Source: Micromonospora humi
Lineage (GTDB): Bacteria; Actinomycetota; Actinomycetes; Mycobacteriales; Micromonosporaceae
Direction: 5' to 3'
Assembly (NCBI RefSeq): GCF_900090105.1
Contig: NZ_FMDM01000016.1
Location: forward strand, 1 to 64,000
Length of the DNA: 64,000 nt
The notes under the pieces were generated by a model. It was not told the origin of the DNA. It was given only the letters and a program-made list of their open reading frames with translations, and did no database searches. Of the stretch, positions 43,190-52,237 are shown piece by piece. A program made the position numbers and the translations under genes. Positions within the stretch are counted from its first letter, which is position 1. Every line of letters starts with the position of its first letter.

Positions 43190-44257
43190 TCAGCCGGCGG
43201 TCGGGGTGGCACCGGCCGGCCCGTGCACCCGGGACACCCAGGCCTCCGGGTCACCCAGCTCGTCGAGCCGGGGCAGGGTGAGCGGGGACGAGAAGATCTT
43301 GTTGAAGCCGGCCATGCCGACCCGCTCCACCACGCCGTGCACGAACTTGCGGCCCTCGGCGTACTGGCGCATCTTGACCTCGACGCCGAGCAGCCGCCGG
43401 ATCGCCTTCTCCAGCGGGTTGCCGGACTCGCGCCGGCGGTTGAACGCCGCCCGGATCGACTCGACGCTGGGGATGACCGCCGGGCCGACGCCGTCCATCA
43501 CGAACTCGGCGTGCCCCTCCAGCAGCGTCATCAGCGCGGTCAGCCGGTCCAGCACCGCGCGCTGCGCCGGGGTCTGCACGATGTCGAGCACGCTGGCGCG
43601 GCTGTCCGGGTCCTTGACCGCGTCGGAGAGCGTGGCCACCCCGCGGCGCAGGCGCTCCAACAGGTGCTCACCGCCCTGCGAGGCGTCCACGAAGGCCTGG
43701 ACCTCGCCGAGGAAGTAGGCGCGCATCCACGGCACGGCGGTGAACTGGGTGCGGTGGGTGACCTCGTGCAGGCACACCCACAGCCGGAAGTCACGCGGGT
43801 CGGCGCCGAGCTTCCGCTCGACCTCGACGATGTTCGGGGCCACCAGCAGCAGTTGGCCGGGGTCGCCGGCGAAGACCTCGTACTGGCCGAGCACCCGGCC
43901 GGACAGGTAGGCCAGCACGGTGCCGGCCTGCACGCCGGTGAGCCGGGAGCCGATCGCCTCGGTGAACGCGCCCGGCCGCTTGTCCCCGGAGAGCCGCTCG
44001 ACCAGCGGGGTGACCACCTCGCGCAGCCCGGCGATGTTCGCCGCCGCCCAGTCGCGGCGGTCGACCACGCGCACCGGCGGGTGGGCCACCTGGGCCCGCA
44101 GGCCGGTGTAGTCGGCCACGTGACCGGCGGCCTCCTCGGTCAGCCGGCGCAGGTCGCCGACCACGTCGGTGGCCTCGGTGTACGACACCCGAGGGCCCGA
44201 CTTGCTCAGCGCCCCCGCGGTGGCGGCGGCCAGATCCCAGTCCACGAACTGCGCCAT
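43190..44257 (-). CDS. Zinc-metalloprotease-like (zincin_2) protein
   Basis: The 355-residue protein belongs to the actinobacterial family once called coenzyme F420 biosynthesis associated. A zincin motif H164-E-V-T-H168 is seen in LHEVTHRTQF. The downstream E in LLEGHAEFVMDGVG is a candidate third ligand. The N-terminus FVDWDLAAATAG is typical. The substrate is unknown. The ATG at 44257 has conserved sequence immediately after it. It lies upstream of tilS and downstream of dacB on the same strand, an order seen often in actinomycetes. Confidence 0.9.
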   Translation of the reverse strand: MAQFVDWDLAAATAGALSKSGPRVSYTEATDVVGDLRRLTEEAAGHVADYTGLRAQVAHPPVRVVDRRDWAAANIAGLREVVTPLVERLSGDKRPGAFTEAIGSRLTGVQAGTVLAYLSGRVLGQYEVFAGDPGQLLLVAPNIVEVERKLGADPRDFRLWVCLHEVTHRTQFTAVPWMRAYFLGEVQAFVDASQGGEHLLERLRRGVATLSDAVKDPDSRASVLDIVQTPAQRAVLDRLTALMTLLEGHAEFVMDGVGPAVIPSVESIRAAFNRRRESGNPLEKAIRRLLGVEVKMRQYAEGRKFVHGVVERVGMAGFNKIFSSPLTLPRLDELGDPEAWVSRVHGPAGATPTAG

Positions 44258-44326
44258 GAACCCACCGTACCCGCGCCGCGACACCCCCACCCGGGCTCGC
44301 GCCGGTCGATCGACGCCGGTCGGTGG

Positions 44327-46024
44327 TCAGCGGCAGCCGCAGCCGGCCAGCGCGGACGTGATCCGGTCGAGCGCCTGCCGGGTCTCGTCGAGCGAACCCT
44401 TCGTCCGGTCGGTCAGCACCGCGAACGTGAGCAGCCGGCCGTCGGCGGTGGTCACCGTGCCGGCGATGGCGTTCACCCCGCTCAGCGTGCCGGTCTTGGC
44501 CCGCACCACGCCGGCGCCCGTCCGGGTGGTGGCCGCCCGGTAACGCTCGTCGAGCGTGCCGGACCATCCGCCCACCGGCAGGCCGCCGAAGATCGCGGCC
44601 AGCTCGGGGTGACTCCCGTTCCCGGCGAGCGTGATCAGGTCGGTGAGCAGCGACGGGCTGATCCGGTTGGTGCGCGACAGCCCGCTGCCGTCGGCCAGAC
44701 CGATCTCGCCGGCCGGCAGCCCCAGCGCGCCGAGCACCTCGTCGGTGGCGGCCGCGCCGCCGGCGAACGAGCCCGGCTTGCCCTTGGCCAGCGCCACCTG
44801 GCGGGCCATCGCCTCGGCGATCACGTTGTCACTGTCGCTGATCATGATGTCGACCAGCCGGATCACCGGCAGCGACTCGACAGTGCCCAGCTCGGCGCCG
44901 GGCGCACCCGCCGCCCCGGCCGCCGGTGCGGTCCCGCGCGTCACCTGGGCGGCGCTCCCAGCCAGCCCGAGCAGCTTCGCGAACTGCCGGCCGGCGGTCA
45001 GGTCCGGCTGGGGGACCCGGTCCGCGGCGTGGTTGGTCTCCTCGGCGGTGCGCCGGGCCCGCGCCGGGTCCTTCCGGGCGCCGTCGGTCATCAGGGCGGT
45101 GATCGCCGCGCCGAACCCGCCGGTGGGGATGTCCGCGTCCCACCCGGGCTCGAACACCGGACCGCTGAACAGCGACGAGTCGACGACCACCTTCGTCGGG
45201 GCGGTGCCGCCGAGCGCGGCACGCACCTGGGCGGCGAGGTCGTCCAGCCGGGCCGCCCCCGGGTAGAAGGCGTTCTTCCGGTCCACCGCCAGGGTGGGGT
45301 CACCGCCGCCGACCAGGACCACCTCGCCCGGGTTGGCGCCGGCCACCGCCCGGGTGGGGATCCGGTAGGCCGGGCCGCGCGCGGAGAGCACCGCGACGCC
45401 GGTGGCCAGCTTGGTCACCGAGGCGGGCACGGTCGGCGTGTCCGGCCCGCTGCCGTAGAGCGCCTGGCCGGTGGTCACGTCCGCCACCGACACGTTCACC
45501 CGGTCACCGAGCGCGGGAGCGCGCACCAACGGATCCAGGGCGGCGCGGATGCCGGCACCGGTGGGCAGCGGCGCATTGGTGTCCGGGCCGGCGAGCACCG
45601 CCGGCGGGGCGGGCTCGGGCGGGGCGGCGGCCGCGCCGGACGGGGTGCCCTCGCTGCCGAGCCAGCCCGCGACCGGGCCGGGACGGAGCACGGCCAACCC
45701 GGCCACGGCGAGGACCAGCACCAGCACCCCGGCGAGCGCCACGACCAGCCGGCCCCGGCGGCGCGGGCCGGCGGGCGGCGGCGGGACCGGCCCCGCCGGC
45801 GGGACCGGTGGGCTCACCGGGATCGGGGCCGGCCAGTTGCCGACGGTCGCCCGGCCGTCCGTACGGCCGACCCGGGCCGAACCGGCGGCGGGGGCACCGC
45901 GGTGGGTCAGGTTGGCGCCGGGAACGGACACCCGGCCGGCGGCGCCGGCGGAGCCGGAACCGGATCCGACGGACCGTCGCCCGTCAACCCCCTCGGGGCG
46001 GTAGTGTGAATCTTCCCTCCCCAC
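44327..46024 (-). CDS. dacB: D-alanyl-D-alanine carboxypeptidase/endopeptidase, PBP4 type
   Basis: Class C penicillin-binding protein that trims or cuts peptidoglycan cross-links outside the cell. The 565 residues contain a long P/G/R-rich cytoplasmic start, one membrane segment (about 92-115) and the S13 peptidase domain. The active-site motifs are S202-V-T-K205, S398-D-N400 and K510-T-G512. The inserted domain between SVTK and SDN is present. AGGAGG lies five bases before the GTG start. It is divergent from ppa. Confidence 0.93.
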   Translation of the reverse strand: MGREDSHYRPEGVDGRRSVGSGSGSAGAAGRVSVPGANLTHRGAPAAGSARVGRTDGRATVGNWPAPIPVSPPVPPAGPVPPPPAGPRRRGRLVVALAGVLVLVLAVAGLAVLRPGPVAGWLGSEGTPSGAAAAPPEPAPPAVLAGPDTNAPLPTGAGIRAALDPLVRAPALGDRVNVSVADVTTGQALYGSGPDTPTVPASVTKLATGVAVLSARGPAYRIPTRAVAGANPGEVVLVGGGDPTLAVDRKNAFYPGAARLDDLAAQVRAALGGTAPTKVVVDSSLFSGPVFEPGWDADIPTGGFGAAITALMTDGARKDPARARRTAEETNHAADRVPQPDLTAGRQFAKLLGLAGSAAQVTRGTAPAAGAAGAPGAELGTVESLPVIRLVDIMISDSDNVIAEAMARQVALAKGKPGSFAGGAAATDEVLGALGLPAGEIGLADGSGLSRTNRISPSLLTDLITLAGNGSHPELAAIFGGLPVGGWSGTLDERYRAATTRTGAGVVRAKTGTLSGVNAIAGTVTTADGRLLTFAVLTDRTKGSLDETRQALDRITSALAGCGCR

Positions 46025-46060
46025 GGCCCCCTCCTCCCCCGCTCGAATTCGCCTTGGGTG

Positions 46061-46083
46061 ACACTACTTCGGTCCGAACACTA
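46061..46083. promoter_or_regulatory. Palindrome flanked by direct repeats between dacB and ppa
   Basis: The 11-base palindrome TTCGGTCCGAA (46068-46078) is flanked by two ACACTA copies (46061-46066 and 46078-46083). On the minus strand these read TAGTGT, a possible dacB -10. This may be a regulator site in the 155-base divergent region. Confidence 0.3.
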
Positions 46084-46179
46084 TGCGGCGGCCGGAGCCG
46101 GCGGGGGGCGTTCCTCCCGCGCGGGTGGCCAGCCGCTGGGTTCCGTTAGCCAGCGTGGGCAGACGAGGGAGCGTGGAAG

Positions 46180-46686
46180 ATGGATTTCGACGTCACGGTT
46201 GAGATCCCCAAGGGTCACCGCAACAAGTACGAGGTGGACCACGCGACCGGCCGGATCCGGCTGGACCGCACCCTCTTCACCTCCACGCAGTACCCCGCCG
46301 ACTACGGCTTCATCGAGGGCACCTTGGGCGAGGACGGCGACCCGCTGGACGCGCTGGTGCTGGTGCCCGAGCCGACCTTCCCGGGCTGCCTGATCCGCTG
46401 CCGCACCATCGGCATGTTCCGGATGACCGACGAGAAGGGCGGCGACGACAAGGTCCTCTGCGTGCCCTACGAGGACCCGCGCCAGGAGCACCTGCGCGAC
46501 ATCCACCACCTCGGCGAGTTCGACCGGCTGGAGATCCAGCACTTCTTCGAGGTCTACAAGGACCTGGAGCCGGGCAAGTCGGTCGAGGGCGCGACCTGGG
46601 TGGGTCGGGTCGAGGCGGAGGCGGAGATCGTCAACTCGTACCGTCGGGCCAAGGAGGCCGCGGAGCGCGGCGAGACGCTGCACTGA
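46180..46686 (+). CDS. ppa: Inorganic pyrophosphatase
   Basis: Hydrolyses pyrophosphate and drives biosynthetic reactions. The 168-residue family I enzyme has EIPKGHRNKYEVD at the N-terminus. The metal-binding core is seen in YPADYGFIEGT and DGDPLDALVL, with KVLCVPYEDPR and the later IHHLGEFDRLE. GGGAG precedes the ATG. Its convergent neighbour is eccD. Confidence 0.97.
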   Translation: MDFDVTVEIPKGHRNKYEVDHATGRIRLDRTLFTSTQYPADYGFIEGTLGEDGDPLDALVLVPEPTFPGCLIRCRTIGMFRMTDEKGGDDKVLCVPYEDPRQEHLRDIHHLGEFDRLEIQHFFEVYKDLEPGKSVEGATWVGRVEAEAEIVNSYRRAKEAAERGETLH

Positions 46687-46700
46687 CGGTGGAACTTCCG

Positions 46701-46729
46701 GGCCCGGGTCGCACGTCGCGGCCCGGGCC
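46701..46729. terminator. Hairpin between ppa and eccD
   Basis: An 8-base perfect stem (GGCCCGGG/CCCGGGCC) with a 13-base loop lies between the convergent stop codons and is extendable by wobble pairs. Probably bidirectional. Confidence 0.6.
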
Positions 46730-46738
46730 TCGCCGTGT

Positions 46739-48121
46739 TCAGGCGAGCAGGCCACGCGCCCGGGCGTAGAGGTCGAGCACCGCGCAGGCCACCGGCACCA
46801 CCGCGACCACCAGCGCGGTGTCGGTCAGGTCGGCCAGCCGGCCGAGGTACGGCGAGACCGGGCGGCGGGCGTACGTGGTGCCGGCGGTGACCGCCACCAG
46901 GGCCAGCGCCAGCCCGCCGACGACCAGCGCGAGCCGGCCGCCCGGCCCGGCCCGGCCCGCGAGCACGGCGCCGAGCAGGGCGTAACCGGCGAGCCCGGCG
47001 GTGATCGCCGGCACCCGGTGCCGGACCGCCACGAAGAGTCGGGAGCGCAGCAGCAGCACCGCACAGCCGACGGCGACCAGCAGCCGCCCGGCCGTCCCGC
47101 CGGTGGCGACGAGCACCGCGGCGGCGCCCACCGCCAGCACCGCGTGCCCGAGCAGCATCCCGGTCAGCACCTCCTCGGCCCGGGCCACCGCCGCGTGCAC
47201 CCGCCCCCGATCGGGCAGGTCACGGGTGCCGGCCGGGGTGGGCAGGGTGAGCGGCGGCAGCGGCAGCTTGCCCACCCGGATGGCCAGCAGCGGCAGCCCG
47301 CCGAGGGCGAAGACCAGGACACCGAGCAGCACGGCGGCCGCGCCGGCCGGGTCGAGCGGCAACGCACCGAGGGCGGTCGCCGCGCCGGCGGCGCCGACCG
47401 TCACACCGGCCACCGGCACCCGGGACCGGTGCGCCACGCCGAGCAGGGCGAGCACCGCCGCCAGCAGCAGTGCGACCGAGCCGACGAGCAGCTCGGGGGC
47501 GCCGACCCAGCGCAGGCCGGGGATCGGGCCGACCGGGTCACCGGAGCCGACCGCGAGCGCGCCGGCCGCCGCCGCCCAGGGCAGCGCGTATCCGCCGAGG
47601 GTGGCGCCGGCCGGGCCGTCGGAGTAGGCGCGTGAGGCCGCGGTGGCGGCGAGCAGCAGGATCAGGGCGACCGCCGCGGCGACCGGCCAGCCACGCTCGC
47701 CGGGGCCGACCGAGAGCACCGCGACCAGCCCGACGGCCGACGGCACGCCGGCGCCGGCCAGCGCCGCTGTCCGGGTCGCTCCGGCCGACCAGGCGGCGCC
47801 CCGGCGGCGGGCCCCGTCGACGATCGCCTCGACCACGTCGTCGTACTCCAGCTCGGGCCACTCGGCGCGGGCCGGCACGAGGTGCAGCACCTCACCGTCG
47901 CGGACGCCCTGCGGCAGCAGCGCCTGGGCGGTGGCCAGCACCGCGCCGTCGGTGCGCCGCAGCACCCACCCGCCGTGCCGCTCACCGTCGTCGGCGAGCC
48001 CCTCCCCGGCGTGCCGGAGCACCTCCGGGAGCAGCTCGGCGAGGGGAACCTGCTCCGGCAGGGCCACGTCGACGCGGCGGCGGGGCGCGCTGATCGTGAC
48101 CCGGGCGAGCCCGCTTGTCAT
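46739..48121 (-). CDS. eccD: Type VII secretion membrane protein EccD
   Basis: The 460-residue protein has an N-terminal ubiquitin-like (YukD) domain of about 95 residues (VTISAPRRRVDVALPEQVPLAELLPEVL, GWVLRRTDGAVL). Eleven or so membrane segments follow, as in EccD, which forms a large part of the type VII inner-membrane complex. RRRGAAWSAGATRTAAL leads into the first segment. It is divergent from eccC with a 101-base promoter region. EccB and EccE genes are not nearby. Confidence 0.92.
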   Translation of the reverse strand: MTSGLARVTISAPRRRVDVALPEQVPLAELLPEVLRHAGEGLADDGERHGGWVLRRTDGAVLATAQALLPQGVRDGEVLHLVPARAEWPELEYDDVVEAIVDGARRRGAAWSAGATRTAALAGAGVPSAVGLVAVLSVGPGERGWPVAAAVALILLLAATAASRAYSDGPAGATLGGYALPWAAAAGALAVGSGDPVGPIPGLRWVGAPELLVGSVALLLAAVLALLGVAHRSRVPVAGVTVGAAGAATALGALPLDPAGAAAVLLGVLVFALGGLPLLAIRVGKLPLPPLTLPTPAGTRDLPDRGRVHAAVARAEEVLTGMLLGHAVLAVGAAAVLVATGGTAGRLLVAVGCAVLLLRSRLFVAVRHRVPAITAGLAGYALLGAVLAGRAGPGGRLALVVGGLALALVAVTAGTTYARRPVSPYLGRLADLTDTALVVAVVPVACAVLDLYARARGLLA

Positions 48122-48155
48122 CGACGTATCTCCATCATCGGGCCGGATCGGTGGG

Positions 48156-48184
48156 CTGACGGACGAGAGGACTTTACCTACTAT
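48156..48184 (+). promoter_or_regulatory. Probable eccC promoter
   Basis: CTGACG (48156-48161) and TACTAT (48179-48184) are spaced by 17 bases, a good vegetative promoter match. Transcription would begin about 30 bases before the chosen eccC start. Confidence 0.5.
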
Positions 48185-48222
48185 GAGCCAGGCTCGGGTT
48201 ACCGAGAGCCATGGGAGGCTCC

Positions 48223-51200
48223 GTGTCCACTGTCGTCATCAAGCGGCCGCCGCGCCGACCGGCCCCGGAGATCCCGGTCGGCGAGCTGCCCGTCGAGGCG
48301 CCGCCGGAGATCCCCGCGGCGGCCGGCGGGCGCTGGCAGCAGGCGCTGCTGGTGCTGCCGATGCTCGGCGGCACGGTGGCGATGGCGATGATGTTCGGCC
48401 GGGGCGGCGGTGCCTACTCGTACGTGGTGGGCGGAATGTTCGGGCTCTCCTCGCTGGCGATGCTGGTGACCACCTGGGGCAACGCCGGCCCGAAGAAGTC
48501 CGAGCTGATGGCCGCCCGCCGGGAGTACCTGCGGCACCTGGCCACGCTGCGCCGGAGGGTGCGGGAGACCGCCGGCGCCCAACGGGCCGGCCTGGCCTAC
48601 CGCCACCCCGAGCCGGGGCGGCTCTGGTCCACGGTCGACAGCCACCGGGTGTGGGAGCGCCGGCCCGGCGACCCGGACTTCGCCGTGGTCCGGGTCGGCG
48701 TCGGCCCGCAGACGCTGGCCACCCCGCTGGTTCCGCCGGTGACCCGGCCGCTGGAGGAGCTGGAGCCGATGACCGCCGGGGCGCTGCGGCGCTTCCTGGA
48801 CGCGTACTCGGTGGTGCCGGACCTGCCGGTGGCGCTGTCGCTGCGCAGCTTCGCCCGGGTCTTCGTGCGCGGCCCGGCCGGCACGGTGCGCGGGTCCGGC
48901 TCGCCGGCCGCGCAGGCGCTGGCCCGGGCGGTGCTCACCCAGCTCGCCGTCTTCCACGCCCCGGACGAGCTGCTGGTCGCGGTCTGCGCCGGGCCGGAGC
49001 GCCGGGACCGGTGGGAGTGGGTGAAGTGGCTGCCGCACGCCCACCATCCGACCCGCACCGACGCGCTCGGCCCGGTGCGGCTGGTCACCAGCTCCGCCGC
49101 CGACCTGGAACGGCTCCTCGGCGACGTGCTCGGCAGCCGGTCCCGGTTCAGCCCGCACGGCCCGGCGACCGACGGGCCGCACGTCGTGGTGGTGCTCGAC
49201 GGCGGCGATCTGACCGGGGCGGCCGACCTGGCCGGCGACGGCGGCATCGACGCGGTCACCGTGCTCGACCTGGACACCCCGCCGCCCCGGCTGCTCGACC
49301 GCTACGCCCTGCTGCTCGACCTGGTCGACGGCCGGCTGCACTCGCACTCGTCGGAGGGGCACGCCGAGGTGGGCGCCGCGGACGCGCTGGCGCCGGCCGA
49401 CGCGGAGGCGGTCGCCCGGCGGCTCGCGCCGCTGCGGCTCGCCGGCACGGTACGCGGACCGGACGCGCCGGCCGGCGCCGAACCGGGCCTGCCGGAGCTG
49501 CTCGGCCTCGGCGACCCGGACGGCTTCACCGCCGAGCAGGGCTGGGCGCCCCGCGCCGCCCGGGACCGGCTCCGAGTGCCGATCGGGGTGGGCGCCGACG
49601 GCGGGGCGATCGACCTCGACCTGAAGGAGTCGGCGCTGGACGGCATGGGCCCGCACGGGCTGCTGATCGGCGCCACCGGCTCGGGCAAGTCGGAGCTGCT
49701 CCGCACGCTGGTGCTCGGGCTGGCCGCCACGCACAGCTCGGAGCAGCTCAACTTCGTGCTCGTCGACTTCAAGGGCGGCGCCACCTTCGCGCCGTTCGAG
49801 CGGTTGCCGCACACCGCCGCCGTGATCACCAACCTGGCCGACGCGCTGCCCCTGGTCGACCGGATGGTCGACGCGATCAACGGCGAGCTGATGCGCCGGC
49901 AGGAGCTGCTGCGCCGGGCGGGCACCTTCGCGAGCGTCCGCGACTACGAGCGGGCCCGCGCGGCCGGCAGCCCGCTCGCCCCGCTGCCGTCGCTGCTGCT
50001 GATCTGCGACGAGTTCTCCGAGCTGCTCTCCGCCAAGCCCGACTTCATCGACCTCTTCGTGCAGATCGGCCGGCTGGGCCGGTCGCTCGGGGTGCACCTG
50101 CTGCTGGCCAGCCAGCGGCTGGAGGAGGGGCGGCTGCGCGGGCTGGACACCCACCTGTCGTACCGGATCGGGTTGCGCACGTTCTCGGCGCTGGAGTCCC
50201 GGACGGTGCTCGGCGTGCCGGACGCGCACGAGCTGCCCCGCAGCCCGGGGCACGGCTACCTGCGCTCCGGCACCGACCCGCTGGTCCGCTTCAAGGCCGC
50301 GTACGTCTCCGGGGCGGTCCGTCGCCGCACCGGCCCGGCGGGCGCCGCCGGTGGCGGCGCGGCGCGGGTGCTCGCGTTCTCCACCCACCTGGCCCCGGTG
50401 CCCCGGCCGACCACGCCGGCCGCCCTCCCGGTCGAGGAGGAGACCGGCGAGACGCTGCTCGACCTGGTGGTCGACCGCCTCGCCGGGCAGGGCCCGCCGG
50501 CGCACCGGGTGTGGCTGCCCCCGCTGGACGCCTCACCCACGCTCGACGAACTGCTCGGCCCGGTCGGCGCCGACCCGGTCCGTGGGCTCACCGTGGCCAA
50601 TCCCGAGCTGCACGGCGCGTTGCAGGTGCCGGTGGCCGTGGTGGACAAGCCGTTCGAGCAGCGGCGGGACCTGCTGTGGCTGGCCCTGGACGGCGCGGCC
50701 GGGCACGTGGCGGTGGTCGGCACCACCCGCAGCGGTCGGTCCGGGCTGCTGCGCGCGCTGATCTGCGCGCTGGCGCTCACCCACACGCCGGCCGAGGTGC
50801 AGGTCTACTGCCTCGACCTCGGTGGCGGGACGCTCGGGGCGCTGCGCGACCTGCCGCACGTCGGCGGCGTCAGCGGGCGGACCGACGGCACCGCGGTCCG
50901 CCGTACCGTCGGCGAGGTCGCCGGCCTGCTCGCCGAGCGGGAGCGGCGATTCACCGAGGCCGGGGTGGAGTCGATGGCGGCGTGGCGCCGGCGGCGGGCC
51001 GCGACCCCGGCGGGCGGCGCGGCCGGGGCCGACCCGTTCGGCGACGTGTTCCTGGTCGTCGACGGCTGGAACACGCTGCGCGGCGAGTACGAGGATCTGG
51101 AACCGCTGGTCACCGAGCTGGCCACCCGGGGCCTGGCGTACGGGGTGCACGTGGTGGCGAGCGCGCTGCGCTGGTCGGACTTCCGGCCGGCGATCCGCGA

Positions 51201-52179
51201 CCTGTTCGGCTCCCGGCTGGAGCTGCGCCTCGGTGACCCGTCCGACTCGGTGGTGGTCAAGCGCGCGCTGGCGGCAACGGTCCCGGAGGAGCGGCCGGGG
51301 CGCGGGATCACCGCCGGCGGGCTGCACTTCCTCACCGCGCAGTCCCGGGTGGCCGCCCTGGGCGGCGAGACCGCCGACCTGGTCAAGGCGGTGGCCGGCG
51401 GGTGGACCGGCCCGGTGGCGCCCCGGGTGCGGCTGCTCCCGCCGGTGCTGCCCTACGCCGAGCTGGACCAGACCGCGACCACAGGGCTGGCGTTCCCGGT
51501 CGGGGTGGCGGAGGCGGACCTGTCCCCGGTGGTGCTCGACTTCGCCACCGAGCCGAACTTCGTGGTCTTCGGCGACGCCGAGTGCGGCAAGTCGTCGTTC
51601 CTGCGCGCGCTGGCCACCTCGATCGTCGGTCGGTTCACCCCGGAGCAGGCCCGGGTGATCCTGGTCGACTACCGGCGCAGCCTGATGGGCACGATCGAGA
51701 CCCCGCACCTGATCGGCTACGGCACGGCCGCGCCGCACACCACCGAGCTGGTCGAGTCGGCGGCCGGCTACCTGCAGGGGCGACAGCCCGGCCCCGAGGT
51801 GACCCCGGCCGAGCTGCGGACCCGCTCCTGGTGGACCGGGCCGGAGCTGTTCGTGCTGGTGGACGACTACGACCTGGTGGCCGGCGGGCCGACGAACCCG
51901 TTGCGCGCGCTGGAGGAGCACCTCCCGCACGCCCGGGACGTCGGCCTGCACCTGGTGCTGGCGCGGCGCTCGGGCGGTGCCGGCCGGACCGCGTACGAGC
52001 CGATCATCCAGCGGTTGCGGGAGTTGTCCACGGCCGGGCTGGTGATGTCGGGTGGCCCGGAGGAGGGGCCGCTCGTCGGTCAGGTGAAGGCCGGGCCGCT
52101 GCCCCCGGGCCGGGCGCGTCTGGTCACCCGCCGTGAGGGCGTACGTCTGGTGCAGTTGGCTCATCTCCCGCCCGGATGA
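48223..52179 (+). CDS. eccC: Type VII secretion ATPase EccC (fused EccCa/EccCb)
   Basis: The 1318-residue motor has two N-terminal membrane segments (about residues 38-56 and 62-82) and three FtsK/SpoIIIE ATPase domains. Domain 1 is canonical: Walker A GATGSGKS (483-490) and Walker B LLLICDEF. Domain 2 has GTTRSGRS (833-840) with arginine for the key lysine, and VVDGWNTL at Walker B. Domain 3 has GDAECGKS (1117-1124) and LVDDYDL. The start is the GTG at 48223 (family N-terminus STVVIKRPPRRPAPEIP), with GGGAGG four bases upstream; an ATG at 48211 would add four residues. Confidence 0.95.
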   Translation: MSTVVIKRPPRRPAPEIPVGELPVEAPPEIPAAAGGRWQQALLVLPMLGGTVAMAMMFGRGGGAYSYVVGGMFGLSSLAMLVTTWGNAGPKKSELMAARREYLRHLATLRRRVRETAGAQRAGLAYRHPEPGRLWSTVDSHRVWERRPGDPDFAVVRVGVGPQTLATPLVPPVTRPLEELEPMTAGALRRFLDAYSVVPDLPVALSLRSFARVFVRGPAGTVRGSGSPAAQALARAVLTQLAVFHAPDELLVAVCAGPERRDRWEWVKWLPHAHHPTRTDALGPVRLVTSSAADLERLLGDVLGSRSRFSPHGPATDGPHVVVVLDGGDLTGAADLAGDGGIDAVTVLDLDTPPPRLLDRYALLLDLVDGRLHSHSSEGHAEVGAADALAPADAEAVARRLAPLRLAGTVRGPDAPAGAEPGLPELLGLGDPDGFTAEQGWAPRAARDRLRVPIGVGADGGAIDLDLKESALDGMGPHGLLIGATGSGKSELLRTLVLGLAATHSSEQLNFVLVDFKGGATFAPFERLPHTAAVITNLADALPLVDRMVDAINGELMRRQELLRRAGTFASVRDYERARAAGSPLAPLPSLLLICDEFSELLSAKPDFIDLFVQIGRLGRSLGVHLLLASQRLEEGRLRGLDTHLSYRIGLRTFSALESRTVLGVPDAHELPRSPGHGYLRSGTDPLVRFKAAYVSGAVRRRTGPAGAAGGGAARVLAFSTHLAPVPRPTTPAALPVEEETGETLLDLVVDRLAGQGPPAHRVWLPPLDASPTLDELLGPVGADPVRGLTVANPELHGALQVPVAVVDKPFEQRRDLLWLALDGAAGHVAVVGTTRSGRSGLLRALICALALTHTPAEVQVYCLDLGGGTLGALRDLPHVGGVSGRTDGTAVRRTVGEVAGLLAERERRFTEAGVESMAAWRRRRAATPAGGAAGADPFGDVFLVVDGWNTLRGEYEDLEPLVTELATRGLAYGVHVVASALRWSDFRPAIRDLFGSRLELRLGDPSDSVVVKRALAATVPEERPGRGITAGGLHFLTAQSRVAALGGETADLVKAVAGGWTGPVAPRVRLLPPVLPYAELDQTATTGLAFPVGVAEADLSPVVLDFATEPNFVVFGDAECGKSSFLRALATSIVGRFTPEQARVILVDYRRSLMGTIETPHLIGYGTAAPHTTELVESAAGYLQGRQPGPEVTPAELRTRSWWTGPELFVLVDDYDLVAGGPTNPLRALEEHLPHARDVGLHLVLARRSGGAGRTAYEPIIQRLRELSTAGLVMSGGPEEGPLVGQVKAGPLPPGRARLVTRREGVRLVQLAHLPPG

Positions 52180-52237
52180 CCGGGTACGCGGAGTTGCCCC
52201 GTGACGGCCGGGACAACCGGTAATCTCCGAGCAGCAT

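Noticed and set aside
43007..46009. Thousand-codon plus-strand frame opposite tilS, the zincin gene and dacB
   Set aside because: It spans three genes with recognised active-site motifs on the minus strand and has shadow-type composition.
47643..51236. Long plus-strand frame across eccD and eccC
   Set aside because: It is an out-of-frame read of eccC and an antisense read of eccD; both genes have strong family motifs in their own frames.
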